A stretch of 64,000 nucleotides of DNA from Micromonospora echinospora (GTDB taxonomy: Bacteria; Actinomycetota; Actinomycetes; Mycobacteriales; Micromonosporaceae): NCBI RefSeq assembly GCF_014203425.1, contig NZ_JACHJC010000001.1, positions 6,217,501 to 6,281,500 on the forward strand, in the 5' to 3' direction. Position numbers and translations under genes: made by a program. Below the pieces are notes generated by a model. That model searched no databases and was not told where the DNA came from. It saw only the letters and a program-made list of their open reading frames with translations. Of this stretch, positions 50,891 to 61,424 are shown piece by piece; the stretch's first letter is position 1; every line of letters starts with the position of its first letter.

Positions 50891-52252
50891 GTGTCCGACG
50901 AGCGACCCGCCCAGGAGGGCCCGGCCACCTTCCGCGACGTGTTCGGTCAGCCGGAGTTCCGGGCGCTGTTCGCCGCCAACATCCTCTCCTGGGTCGGCGA
51001 CTATCTCGCCAAGGCCGCTGTCACCGTGCTCGTGCTGCGCGAGACCGAATCGGTAGCGCTCTCCGCCGCCGCCTTCGCGGTCAGTTATCTGCCCTGGCTG
51101 CTCGGTGGCCCGTTGCTCTCCGCGCTCGCCGAGCGGCACCGCTACCGCCGGGTCATGGTGATCTGCGACCTGATCCGGATGGCGCTGATGCTGCTCGTCG
51201 CCATGCCGTTCATGCCGGCCTGGTCGATCCTCGCGCTGATCTTCCTGGCCACGCTCGCCAATCCACCGAGCCAGGCGGCGCGCTCGGCGGTGATGCCGCA
51301 GATCCTCACCGGCGACCGGCTGGTGGTGGGCCTGTCCGCGTTCACCAGCGCGTCCCAGGCTGCCCAGGTCGTCGGCTACCTGATCGGCGCGACCATCGCC
51401 GCGCTGAATCCGAACGCCGCGCTGCTCGTCAACGCGGCGACCTTCGCCCTGTCGGCCCTGCTGGTCCGCGTCGGCGTACGCGACCGGCCGTCGACGATGA
51501 CCGCGAGGCACCGCAGCCACCTGCTGCGGGAGACCGGCCAGGGCTTCCGGATCGTCTTCGAGCGGCCGGTGCTGCGGGCCATCGCGCTGCTGGTGTTCAG
51601 CGCGATGCTGTTCTCGATCGTCCCGGAAGGGCTGGCCGCCGGCTGGGCCGCCGAACGCACCGACGGCGCGATGGACGCCGGTACCGCCCAGGCGGTCATC
51701 ATGGCCGCCGGTCCGGTCGGGTACGTCCTCGGCGGGCTGATCATCGGACGGCTGGTCGCCCCGGCGCGCCGATTGGCGCTGATGCGGCCGCTGATGGTCA
51801 TCGCGCCCGCGGTGCTCGTGCCCGCGCTCCTCGACCCGACCCCGTCGGTGGTGGCGCTGCTCGCCGCCGCGTGCGGCTTCGCGGTCGCCGGGCTGGTGCC
51901 GGTCGCCAACGGGCTTTTCGTGCAGGCCCTGCCGGACGGCTACCGGGCCCGGGCGTTCGGGGTGATGGCCACCGGCACCCAGGTCATCCAGGGCGCCGCG
52001 GTGCTCGCCACCGGCGCCCTCGCCGAACGGTTCTCCGTCCCGTCGGTGGTCGGCGCGTGGAGCGCGGCGGGCGTGCTGCTCATGCTCGTCGCGGCGTTCG
52101 CCTGGCCCCGGCCGCGCACCATCGACGCGGCGATCGCGGCCGCCCGCGCCGAGTCGTCCGCGGACCCCCTCGCGCCCACGCACACCGCGCAGGGCCCGGC
52201 GGCGGCCGACCGGGGCCGCGAGCACGGTCGGCGCCGGCACGCGGTGACGTGA
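50891..52252 (+). CDS. Major facilitator superfamily transporter
   Basis: About 453 residues with roughly twelve membrane helices. The opening FRALFAANILSWVGDYLAKA and the loop segment AERHRYRRVMVICDLIRMAL are typical of the MFS_3/enterobactin-exporter-like group. Substrate unknown. GTG 50891 is chosen because GGAGG lies five nt upstream; ATG 50879 overlaps that ribosome-binding site. The basic His/Arg tail is cytosolic. It precedes glbO by 57 nt. Confidence 0.88.
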   Translation: MSDERPAQEGPATFRDVFGQPEFRALFAANILSWVGDYLAKAAVTVLVLRETESVALSAAAFAVSYLPWLLGGPLLSALAERHRYRRVMVICDLIRMALMLLVAMPFMPAWSILALIFLATLANPPSQAARSAVMPQILTGDRLVVGLSAFTSASQAAQVVGYLIGATIAALNPNAALLVNAATFALSALLVRVGVRDRPSTMTARHRSHLLRETGQGFRIVFERPVLRAIALLVFSAMLFSIVPEGLAAGWAAERTDGAMDAGTAQAVIMAAGPVGYVLGGLIIGRLVAPARRLALMRPLMVIAPAVLVPALLDPTPSVVALLAAACGFAVAGLVPVANGLFVQALPDGYRARAFGVMATGTQVIQGAAVLATGALAERFSVPSVVGAWSAAGVLLMLVAAFAWPRPRTIDAAIAAARAESSADPLAPTHTAQGPAAADRGREHGRRRHAVT

Positions 52253-52309
52253 TCCGCGCCGCCCCGCGGGCGGGCGCGGCTGCGGGGCCGTACCTGGCAG
52301 GATGGAAGC

Positions 52310-52717
52310 GTGACTTCCCCAGGCGAGTCGATGACCCTCTTCGAGGCGATCGGTGGTGAACCGGCCTTCCGTAAGCTGGTGGACGAGTTCTATGCCGGCG
52401 TCGCCGAGGACCCGGTGCTGCGGCCGATGTACCCGGAGGAGGATCTGGGCCCGGCGGCGGACCGGCTGACCCTCTTCCTCATCCAGTACTGGGGTGGCCC
52501 GCACACCTATTCCGAGCAGCGCGGGCACCCCCGGCTGCGGATGCGGCACGCCCCGTTCCGGATCGGCGCCGCCGAGCGGGACGCCTGGCTGCTGCACATG
52601 CGCCGGGCGGTGGACGCGCTGGACCTGCCGCCGCAGCTCGCCGCCGCGCTCTGGGACTACCTGGAGCGGGCCGCGTACTTCATGGTGAACGTGATGGAGG
52701 ACCCGGCCGCCGGCTGA
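52310..52717 (+). CDS. glbO: Group II truncated hemoglobin
   Basis: A 135-residue truncated globin following M. tuberculosis GlbO closely: FYAGVAEDPVLRPMYPEEDL, LFLIQYWGGPHTYSEQRGHP, proximal His in RLRMRHAPFRI and Trp(G8) in ERDAWLLHM. It should bind O2 and handle reactive oxygen or nitrogen species. GTG 52310 gives the expected N-terminus. It lies in the conserved pepN-ettA neighbourhood. Confidence 0.96.
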   Translation: MTSPGESMTLFEAIGGEPAFRKLVDEFYAGVAEDPVLRPMYPEEDLGPAADRLTLFLIQYWGGPHTYSEQRGHPRLRMRHAPFRIGAAERDAWLLHMRRAVDALDLPPQLAAALWDYLERAAYFMVNVMEDPAAG

Positions 52718-52729
52718 GCCGCCCGGCTC

Positions 52730-53245
52730 TCAGAGCAGCGCGCCCTCGTCGTGCAGCCAGTCGACGAACGTGGTGGCGACCGCGGCGCCGCAGTCGAGCA
52801 TCTCGACGAGCAGCGCGTCGTGGGCCCCGGCTCCGAGCGGGACCTGGAGTTCGGCGTAGATCGGGAGCTGGCCGCGCTCGGTCGGGTCGCCGATGTACGC
52901 CTTGCAGAAGCGGCGGGTGTGGTTCCACTCGTTCACCACCCGGTACGCCCGGTCGGCCCAGTCCGGCGGGACTGTCGCGTGCGGGCGGGCCCGCATCACC
53001 AGGATCTCGTCCTCCGGGCCCTCCAGCGCGACGAGCACGGCGTGCCGCTCCCACATGGCCAGCAGGTTGCCGCCGCCGTCGGCCAGGTAGCGCACGTCCA
53101 GCAGGTCGAGCGCGTCGCAGACCCGGCTCAGGGTGACCGGGGCGACAGTGGCCGGCATGTCGGCCAGGGCCGGGCGCTCGGGCACCGGCGCGTCGTCTCC
53201 CGGTTGGCGCGGGGTCGGTGGTCCGACCCGGATGGTGTCATCCAC
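52730..53245 (-). CDS. YbjN-domain protein
   Basis: A 171-residue protein with a YbjN/sensory-transduction-like fold: VCDALDLLDVRYLADGGGNL, RAYRVVNEWNHTRRFCKAYI, and a final THE-like helix (VEMLDCGAAVATTFVDWLHD). In actinobacteria these small proteins are widespread but uncharacterised. GTG 53245 follows GGAG by six nt. It converges with glbO, 12 nt apart. A 9-bp inverted repeat lies about 95 nt upstream. Confidence 0.8.
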   Translation of the reverse strand: MDDTIRVGPPTPRQPGDDAPVPERPALADMPATVAPVTLSRVCDALDLLDVRYLADGGGNLLAMWERHAVLVALEGPEDEILVMRARPHATVPPDWADRAYRVVNEWNHTRRFCKAYIGDPTERGQLPIYAELQVPLGAGAHDALLVEMLDCGAAVATTFVDWLHDEGALL

Positions 53246-53337
53246 TGTGACTCCGCTTCGAGTCTCCGGTTCGCCGCCAGCGGCGGGACCAGGGCGCCAT
53301 GACCACCACGGCATCGCTCGCGCACCTCACTCCCCAG

Positions 53338-53369
53338 CGGATCCAATCGCCTACGGTGCGTTGGATCCG
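53338..53369. promoter_or_regulatory. Inverted repeat, possible operator upstream of the YbjN gene
   Basis: CGGATCCAA (53338-53346) and TTGGATCCG (53361-53369) are exact reverse complements separated by 14 nt. The repeat lies in the 200-nt gap upstream of the YbjN-domain gene. No known regulator motif is matched. Confidence 0.35.
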
Positions 53370-53445
53370 AGGAAGGACGGTACCCGGACAGACGGCATGA
53401 GGCATCCCCCCAACGACCGCCCCAAACCGGAAGGCCGATGACGGG

Positions 53446-54111
53446 TCATACGTTCGGACGACCCGGTGTCGGCCTGAGTGCAAGATCGGCGACAGTACGC
53501 GACCAGACCGCGCCGAATGGACCGACGAGCCCGACCCACCGGCCCGCGGCCCGCACCTGAACGTCGTCCTCGCCGCTGCCGGCGAAACCCATCCGAACCA
53601 GGCCCTGCACCAGCCGCTGCGACACCTCCACCGGCGTCCGCGGGTCCTCGTCCGGCGTCACCACCACCGCGACGTGGTCCAGCAGCGCGTCCCGCAGCAC
53701 CCGCTGGCCGACCGCCCGACCGGCCACCCCGTGCGTGGCCGCCTCGCGCAGCGTCCCGGCCGCCGCCTCCGCGATCCGGCGCAGCTCCGCGCCGGGCAGC
53801 GACTCCACCGCCCGGCTCGCGCCCGGCGGCAACTGCCAGCGCCAGCCGTCGTCCCGGCGTACCGGCAGCGCCGCGCCCCCGGCGGTGAGTTCGGCGAGCA
53901 ACTCCCCCGCCCCGACGGTGACGTCCCCGGGGGCGTCGCCGGGCACGGTACGGACCACGAGCACCCCCCAGGGCAGCCGCGCCCAGAGGGCCGTACGCCC
54001 GGCGCCGGGCACCGGCCGCAGGCGGACCACTGTGGCCGGGTCGAACCGGACCAGCCGGGCCAGGAAGGCGCCCGCGTCGGCCACCCCGGTCAGCCCGTGC
54101 CCGGTCGTCAT
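53446..54111 (-). CDS. Hypothetical protein, probable Rv2474c-type
   Basis: A 221-residue soluble protein with no recognised domain. It has regular alpha/beta character (GVLVVRTVPGDAPGDVTVGA; RIAEAAAGTLREAATHGVAG; VSQRLVQGLVRMGFAGSGED). ATG 54111 overlaps the thioesterase stop by ATGA, and ettA lies just upstream, as in the Rv2474c-Rv2475c neighbourhood of mycobacteria, where a protein of similar size is found. The homology is inferred from position and size. Confidence 0.65.
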   Translation of the reverse strand: MTTGHGLTGVADAGAFLARLVRFDPATVVRLRPVPGAGRTALWARLPWGVLVVRTVPGDAPGDVTVGAGELLAELTAGGAALPVRRDDGWRWQLPPGASRAVESLPGAELRRIAEAAAGTLREAATHGVAGRAVGQRVLRDALLDHVAVVVTPDEDPRTPVEVSQRLVQGLVRMGFAGSGEDDVQVRAAGRWVGLVGPFGAVWSRTVADLALRPTPGRPNV

Positions 54112-54543
54112 CCGGTCAGCCCCGGCGCGTAGCGGAGCAGGAACGCGCGCTCGTCCGGCGAGATCCGGCGTGGCCGCTGGGCGGCGAGGTCGAACGGCAC
54201 CAGCACCGACCGGGCGGTGCTGGCCAGCGTGTCGCCGTCGTACAGCTCGTACGCGACCGAGAACGAGGCGTTGCGGATCTCGTCCACCCACAGCTCGATC
54301 CGCACGGTCGGGGCCGCCTCCGCGCTGGCCCGGCCGAGCGCGTAGTCGACCGGGCGCAGGTAGTCGACCTCGTGCCGCCGGATGACCACCCCGTCGGCGA
54401 ACGAGCCCACTCCCCACGCCCGGCCGCCGGCGAACATCATCGCCACCCGGGCCTCCTCGTAGAGCGTGAGGAAGCGGGCGTTGTTGATGTGGCCGTACGC
54501 GTCCAGGTCGGACCAGCGCAGCGCGCAGTGGTAGACGAAGCGG

Positions 54544-54551
<8 letters not shown>
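54108..54551 (-). CDS. Acyl-CoA thioesterase (hotdog fold, Rv2475c-like)
   Basis: A 147-residue hotdog protein with the 4-hydroxybenzoyl-CoA thioesterase-type active-site segment RWSDLDAYGHINNARFLTLY, where the Asp of DAYGHINN is expected to be catalytic. RRHEVDYLRPVDYAL follows. Substrate unknown. It overlaps the ettA end by 8 nt and the next gene by 4 nt, so the three are a tight operon. Confidence 0.88.
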
Positions 54552-56220
<1,669 letters not shown>

Positions 56221-56434
56221 GGTGCGGGCTACCTCCGTCGGTTGCGATCGCGGGCTTGTCGGGTGCGGGGCGCGGGCGTCGATCTCCGCCCGCCGCCGCC
56301 GGCCGGGAGCCGGCCGCACGCACGCCACCGTCAATCCTGACAGGTACGGACCGCCACGCCCACATCACCCCACCCCAGCGGTACGGCGGCGCGCCTCCTT
56401 GCCGACACCGGTACTACTCGTTAACGTCGCCAGT

Positions 56435-56716
56435 ATGACCAAGAAGATCGCCATCAGCGTGCCCGACGACGTGGCCGAACGACTGGCCCAGGAGCCGAAC
56501 GTCTCCGCGTTCGTCACCGAGAGCGTGCGGCAGCGGATGGCGGGAGAGCGCACCCGGCGCACGCTCCGGCAGGTCGGCTTCCGGCTGTCCGACGGCGGGC
56601 TCGCCGACGCGGGCCACGCGCTCGACGCGGCCCAGGCGAAGATCACCCCGGAACTGCGCGCCCGGGCCGCCGCGTTGCTGAACGAGTCGTCACGTGGACG
56701 GCAGACCCGTGACTGA
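56435..56716 (+). CDS. Antitoxin of a PIN toxin-antitoxin pair
   Basis: A 93-residue protein starting MTKKIAISVPDDVAERLAQE, a ribbon-helix-helix-like DNA-binding start (beta strand KIAISVPDDV) followed by helices VSAFVTESVRQRMAGER and a C-terminal toxin-binding region. It overlaps the toxin gene by 8 nt (GTGACTGA). Its promoter is probably the AT-rich TACTACTCGTTAACG just upstream, where self-binding is expected. Confidence 0.8.
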   Translation: MTKKIAISVPDDVAERLAQEPNVSAFVTESVRQRMAGERTRRTLRQVGFRLSDGGLADAGHALDAAQAKITPELRARAAALLNESSRGRQTRD

Positions 56717-57095
56717 CCCCGGGCTGGTGCTCGACACCGCCTGCCTGCTGGCCTACTCGGACGGCACCGAGGCGGTCGGGGAGCAGATCGCGTCGGTCGC
56801 GGACCGGGGGCAGTCGGTGATCTTGCCGGCGCTGTGTCTCGCCGAGGCGTACCGGCAGGTGGCCGTCGACGGCTGGCGCCTGCTGGACATCCTCGGCGAT
56901 CTCGACCACGTGGTCGTCACCCCCGTGGCGCACGACATGTGCATGTTCCTCGGCGGCTGGTCGCGCACGCTCCTGAGCATGGACCTCGCCCAGGTGGCGC
57001 TGGAGGCCGCACGGGCCACCACACCGATCATGAGCGACCGGCGGGAACTGCTCGGTGAGGTGCTGCCGAAGGAGTGGCCGATCATCGACCTCTGA
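56709..57095 (+). CDS. PIN-domain toxin
   Basis: A 128-residue PIN-like ribonuclease with first acidic residue in GLVLDTACLLAYSDG, Glu in CLAEAYRQVAVDGW and a C-terminal acidic site near MDLAQVALEAARATTPIMSD. GTG 56709 is preferred because of its overlap with the antitoxin stop; GTG 56694 is possible. Such VapC-like toxins cleave RNA when the antitoxin is lost. The acidic cluster is less complete than in typical VapC, so activity is not assured. Confidence 0.75.
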   Translation: MTDPGLVLDTACLLAYSDGTEAVGEQIASVADRGQSVILPALCLAEAYRQVAVDGWRLLDILGDLDHVVVTPVAHDMCMFLGGWSRTLLSMDLAQVALEAARATTPIMSDRRELLGEVLPKEWPIIDL

Positions 57096-57236
57096 GCCAC
57101 CGGTGTCGACAAGATCACGCGGTGGGTTCGGCGGTTCTGGGACGGGTAGGTAACTCCGGCACGGGGCAACAGAGGCCGCAGCTACGCTCAGTACGCTCAT
57201 CGCGGTGGACCCGTCAGTACCCGGAGGTGGCCGATC

Positions 57237-58637
57237 GTGACCGTCCGTAGCTCCTTTGTCGTAGTGGCCAACCGCCTGCCGGTCGACGAGGTGAGCACAC
57301 CCGAAGGGCGGCAGTGGCGGCGCAGCCCGGGCGGGCTGGTCACCGCGCTGCACCCGGTGCTGGCCGAGCACCAGGGCACCTGGGTGGGGTGGGCCGGCGG
57401 CACCGGCGCCGCGCCCGAGCCGTTCGACCTGGAGGGCATCCGGCTGCACCCGGTGCCGCTGAGCGCCGAAGAGCTGGAGCGCTACTACGAGGGCCAGTCG
57501 AACGCGACGATCTGGCCGCTCTACCACGACGCGGTGGAGACGCCCGCCTACAAGCGGCGCTGGCGTGAGGCGTACCGATTGGTCAACGCCCGGTTCGCGG
57601 AGGCCGCCGCCGACGTGGCGGCCGAGGGCGCCACCGTCTGGGTCCAGGACTACCAGCTCCAGCTGGTGCCGGCGATGCTCCGCGAGCTGCGGCCGGACCT
57701 GCGGATCGGCTTCTTCCTGCACATCCCGTTCCCGCCGATCGAGCTGTTCATGCAGATGCCGTTCCGCACCGAGATCCTGCGCGGCCTGCTCGGCGCGGAC
57801 CTCGTCGGTTTCCAGCAGCGGCTGGCGGCGCAGAACTTCGTACGCCTGGCCCGGCACCTGCTCGGCCTGCGCTACGAGGGCCAGATGATCCAGGTCGACG
57901 GCCGGCAGGTGAAGGCCGGCGCGTTCCCCATCTCAATCGACACCAAGGAGATGGAGCGACTGGCCGAGGACCCGGCGATCCAGGCCCGCGCCAAGCAGAT
58001 CCGTGAGGAGCTGGGCAACCCGAAGACCATCATCCTGGGCGTCGACCGGCTCGACTACACCAAGGGCATCGAACTCCGCCTGAAGGCCTTCCGCGAACTC
58101 CTTGCTGACGGAAAGTTGACAGTTCCCGACGCGGTTATGGTGCAGGTCGCCACGCCCAGCCGCGAGCGTGTGGAGCACTACCAGGCACTTCGGGTGAAGG
58201 TGGAACGCGAGGTTGGCCGGATCAATGGTGAATTCGGCCGGGTCGGCGTGCCTGCAGTGCATTATCTGCATCAGTCGTACAGTCGCTCCGAACTGGCCGC
58301 GATGTACGTCGCGGCCGACGTCATGATGGTGACCCCGCTGCGAGACGGAATGAATCTGGTGGCCAAGGAGTACGTCGCATCGCGCGCCGACCAGGGCGGC
58401 GCGCTCGTGCTCAGTGAGTTCGCCGGCGCTGCCACGGAGCTGCGCCAGGCGTTCCTGTGTAATCCGCACGACCCGGACGCGGTGAAGGACGCGTTGCTGC
58501 GGGCCGTGCATGTCGAAAAGCCCGAAGCCCGCCGCCGGATGCGCGTCATGCAGCGCCATCTGCGCAGCCACGACGTGGGCCACTGGGCCAAGTCGTTCCT
58601 CAGCGAGCTCGGCGTCGGAGATACGGAGGCTGCGTGA
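57237..58637 (+). CDS. otsA: Trehalose-6-phosphate synthase
   Basis: A 466-residue GT20 enzyme making trehalose-6-phosphate from UDP-(or other NDP-)glucose and glucose-6-phosphate. It has [14 protein letters not shown], the [15 protein letters not shown] glycine loop, [35 protein letters not shown] and [22 protein letters not shown] 57237 has GGAGG about ten nt upstream. Its TGA overlaps the start of the next gene (GTGA 58634-58637), so both enzymes are made together. Confidence 0.96.
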   Translation: MTVRSSFVVVANRLPVDEVSTPEGRQWRRSPGGLVTALHPVLAEHQGTWVGWAGGTGAAPEPFDLEGIRLHPVPLSAEELERYYEGQSNATIWPLYHDAVETPAYKRRWREAYRLVNARFAEAAADVAAEGATVWVQDYQLQLVPAMLRELRPDLRIGFFLHIPFPPIELFMQMPFRTEILRGLLGADLVGFQQRLAAQNFVRLARHLLGLRYEGQMIQVDGRQVKAGAFPISIDTKEMERLAEDPAIQARAKQIREELGNPKTIILGVDRLDYTKGIELRLKAFRELLADGKLTVPDAVMVQVATPSRERVEHYQALRVKVEREVGRINGEFGRVGVPAVHYLHQSYSRSELAAMYVAADVMMVTPLRDGMNLVAKEYVASRADQGGALVLSEFAGAATELRQAFLCNPHDPDAVKDALLRAVHVEKPEARRRMRVMQRHLRSHDVGHWAKSFLSELGVGDTEAA

Positions 58638-61234
58638 CCTCGCCCGCCCTCGCCGCCGCCCACGGCGGCGTGCTGGATCCCGAACTGCGTGCCGCGATCG
58701 GCCGCATCGCCCGGGTTCCGCAGCTTCTGGTCGCCTGCGACTACGACGGCACGCTGGCGCCGATCGTCGAGGACCCGAGCAAGGCCGTGCCGCTGCCGGA
58801 GTCGGTGGCCGCGGTACGCGCCCTGGCCTCGCTGCCGCAGACCAGCGTCGCGGTCGTCTCCGGCCGCGCGCTGCGCGACCTGGCCACGCTCTCCCGGCTA
58901 CCAAGCGAGGTGCACCTCGTCGGCAGCCACGGCTCGGAGTTCGACATCGGATTCGTCGAACGCCTCACACCCGAGCTGATCGCGGTCCGGCACCGGCTCC
59001 GCGAGGCGCTGCGGGAGATCGCCGCCGCGCACCCGGGCATCCGCCTGGAGCGCAAGCCCGCGAGCGTCGCCGTGCACACCCGCGGCGTCGACCCGCACGT
59101 CGCCGCCCGGGCCGTCGAGGCGGTCCGCAGCGGACCGGCGACCTGGGACGGCGTGACAGTCACCCAGGGCAAGGAAGTCATCGAGCTGTCGGTGGTGGTC
59201 ACCAACAAGGGCACCGCCGTCGACCAGCTCCGTACCCAGCTCGCCGCCAGCGCGGTGCTGTTCATCGGCGACGACGTCACCGACGAGAACGCCTTCGGCA
59301 ACCTGGCCGGGCCGGACGTCGGCATCAAGATCGGTCCCGGGGAGACCCGGGCCGACTACCGGGTGGCCCAGCCGATCGAGGCGGCCCGGGCGCTCGGGCT
59401 GCTGCTGGAGACGCGGCGGCACTGGCTCTTCGGCGAGCGGGCGGTGCCGATCGAGCGGCACTCGATGCTCGCCAACGGCCGTACCGTCGCGCTCGTCACC
59501 CCCGAAGCCAAGATCACCTGGCTGTGCCACCCGAAGCCCGACTCGGCGGCGATCTTCGCCGATCTGGTCGGCGGCAGCCCGGCCGGGCACTTCACGGTCG
59601 GCCCGGAGCGCGGCGGCATCCCGCTCGGCCAGCGTTACCGCAGCAACACGATGACCGTGGAGACCCGCTGGTCCGGCCTGACCGTGACCGACTGGCTCGA
59701 CCTTCCGGTACGGCAGACCACGCCGGACGACCCGGCCGTGGTCAGCGGCGACTCGACACTGGTCCGGGTGCTCAGCGGCACCGGACGGGCCCGCGTCGAG
59801 TTCGCGCCACGCCCCGAGTTCGGCCAGGTCGCGGTGCAGCTCCAGCCGCTCGACGACGGCCTGCTGGTGCTCGGCTCCAACGAGCCGGTCGCGCTGCACT
59901 CCCCCGGCGTCGAGTGGGAGGTCACAAACGACGCCGGGTACGAGACCGCGAAGGCGGTGGTCGACCTGTCGGCGGCCGGCGGCCAGGTGGTGCTGGAGCT
60001 GCGCTTCGGCACGCAGAGCCTGGAGCCGCACCGGCTGCCGGCGCACGAGCGGCAGGCCGCCGCCGAGCAGCCCTGGAAGGACTGGGTGGCCTCGCTGCGG
60101 CTGCCCGCCACCGCCCGGGACCTGGTCGCCCGCAGCGCGCTGACGCTGCGCGGGCTCTGCCACGAGCCGACCGGCTCGATCCTCGCCGCGGCCACCACCT
60201 CGCTGCCGGAGGAACTGGGTGGTGTCCGCAACTGGGACTACCGCTACTGCTGGCTGCGCGACGCCGCGATGACCGCCCGCGCGCTTGTCGACCTCGGCTC
60301 CACCGAGGAGGCCGAAGGGCTGCTGCGCTGGATCGACGGCGTTGTCGAGCGCACCGGCGGGCACCCGGAGCGGCTGCACCCGCTCTACACGGTGGACGGC
60401 TTCGAGCTGGGCGCCGAGGCGGTCATCGACACGCTGCCGGGGTATGCCGGCTCCCGGCCGGTACGGGTCGGCAACCTCGCCAACCACCAGCTCCAGCTCG
60501 ACGTGTTCGGCCCGGTCGCGGACCTGATCGCGGCAGTGGCCGACGCCCGGGGCTCGATCCGCGACGACGAGTGGCGGGTCCTGGAGAACATGGTCGAGGC
60601 GGTACGCCGCCGCTGGCACGAGCCCGACCACGGCATCTGGGAGGCCCGCCTCCCACCGCGGCACCACGTCTTCTCCAAGGTCATGCTTTGGATGACAGTG
60701 GACCGGGCGCTGCACGTGGTGCGGCGGCACGGCGGCGAGGACCGGCCCGAGTGGGTCGAGCTGCGCGACCGGATCGCCTCGAACGTGCTGGAGCACGGCT
60801 GGCACCCGGAGGCCGAGGCGTACAGCGTGGCCTACGGCTACGAGGAGATGGACGCCTCGTCGCTGTGGATCGGCATCTCCGGGCTGCTCGCCGGCGACGA
60901 CCCGCGCTTCCTCTCCACAGTGCTCAAGATCGAGGCGGAGCTGCGCAGCGGCCCGGTCGTCTACCGGTACCACTGGGACGACGGCCTGCCCGGCCGCGAG
61001 GGCGGCTTCCACATCTGCACGTCGTGGCTGATCGAGGCATACCTGCGCACCGGCCGCCGCAGCGATGCCGAGGAGCTGTTCACCCAGATGGTCGACACGG
61101 CCGGGCCGACCGGGCTGCTCCCGGAGCAGTACGACCCGCTGGCCGAACGCGGGCTGGGCAACCACCCGCAGGCGTACAGCCACCTGGGCCTGATCCGCTG
61201 CGCCCTGCTGCTGGACAACATGCTCAAGCAGTGA
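58634..61234 (+). CDS. otsB: Trehalose-6-phosphate phosphatase fused to a GH15 hydrolase
   Basis: An 866-residue two-domain protein. Residues 1-255 form a HAD phosphatase: nucleophile Asp36 and Asp38 in DYDGTLAPI, and acidic GDDVTDE at 212-218. Residues from about 265 onward are a glycoside hydrolase family 15 module with an N-terminal beta-sandwich, then the catalytic barrel ([40 protein letters not shown], where the Glu is the likely general base). GH15 members of actinobacteria include trehalases. One chain may therefore make and break trehalose, or the GH15 part may act on another glucan. Confidence 0.93.
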   Translation: MTSPALAAAHGGVLDPELRAAIGRIARVPQLLVACDYDGTLAPIVEDPSKAVPLPESVAAVRALASLPQTSVAVVSGRALRDLATLSRLPSEVHLVGSHGSEFDIGFVERLTPELIAVRHRLREALREIAAAHPGIRLERKPASVAVHTRGVDPHVAARAVEAVRSGPATWDGVTVTQGKEVIELSVVVTNKGTAVDQLRTQLAASAVLFIGDDVTDENAFGNLAGPDVGIKIGPGETRADYRVAQPIEAARALGLLLETRRHWLFGERAVPIERHSMLANGRTVALVTPEAKITWLCHPKPDSAAIFADLVGGSPAGHFTVGPERGGIPLGQRYRSNTMTVETRWSGLTVTDWLDLPVRQTTPDDPAVVSGDSTLVRVLSGTGRARVEFAPRPEFGQVAVQLQPLDDGLLVLGSNEPVALHSPGVEWEVTNDAGYETAKAVVDLSAAGGQVVLELRFGTQSLEPHRLPAHERQAAAEQPWKDWVASLRLPATARDLVARSALTLRGLCHEPTGSILAAATTSLPEELGGVRNWDYRYCWLRDAAMTARALVDLGSTEEAEGLLRWIDGVVERTGGHPERLHPLYTVDGFELGAEAVIDTLPGYAGSRPVRVGNLANHQLQLDVFGPVADLIAAVADARGSIRDDEWRVLENMVEAVRRRWHEPDHGIWEARLPPRHHVFSKVMLWMTVDRALHVVRRHGGEDRPEWVELRDRIASNVLEHGWHPEAEAYSVAYGYEEMDASSLWIGISGLLAGDDPRFLSTVLKIEAELRSGPVVYRYHWDDGLPGREGGFHICTSWLIEAYLRTGRRSDAEELFTQMVDTAGPTGLLPEQYDPLAERGLGNHPQAYSHLGLIRCALLLDNMLKQ

Positions 61235-61250
61235 CCTGACCGAAGCGCCC

Positions 61251-61290
61251 GGACGGCGGCGGGAGACCCAACGGTCCCCCGCCGCCGTCC
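61251..61290 (+). terminator. Hairpin terminator after the trehalose operon
   Basis: GGACGGCGGCGGG (61251-61263) pairs with CCCGCCGCCGTCC (61278-61290). The inner GACC/GGTC extends it to a nearly 18-bp stem with one mismatch around CAAC. C-rich sequence follows. Confidence 0.75.
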
Positions 61291-61319
61291 CCGCCCCACC
61301 CCCCGCCCCGCCTGGTCGG

Positions 61320-61388
61320 CGATCTTGCACTTGCTGCCCAGATAAATGGGCTGTAACGGGCAACTGACGGGCACCAAGTGCAAGATCG
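61320..61388. repeat. Intergenic inverted repeat with GATCTTGCACTTG arms
   Basis: CGATCTTGCACTTG (61320-61333) and its complement (61375-61388) flank a 41-nt centre. A further TGCCC/GGGCA lies inside after one mismatch. It lies between otsB and the convergent cobA. Similar GATCTTG-containing sequence is seen at 7190-7200 and 57110. It may belong to a dispersed family or be an extra terminator. Confidence 0.75.
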
Positions 61389-61424
61389 GCGGGGCGGGGC
61401 GGGGCGGGGCGGAGGGCGGGCGGG

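Noticed and set aside
61235..61424. A cobalamin riboswitch for the cob genes
   Set aside because: The cob operon runs on the minus strand and its start lies beyond the right edge; the structured sequences here are at its 3' end.
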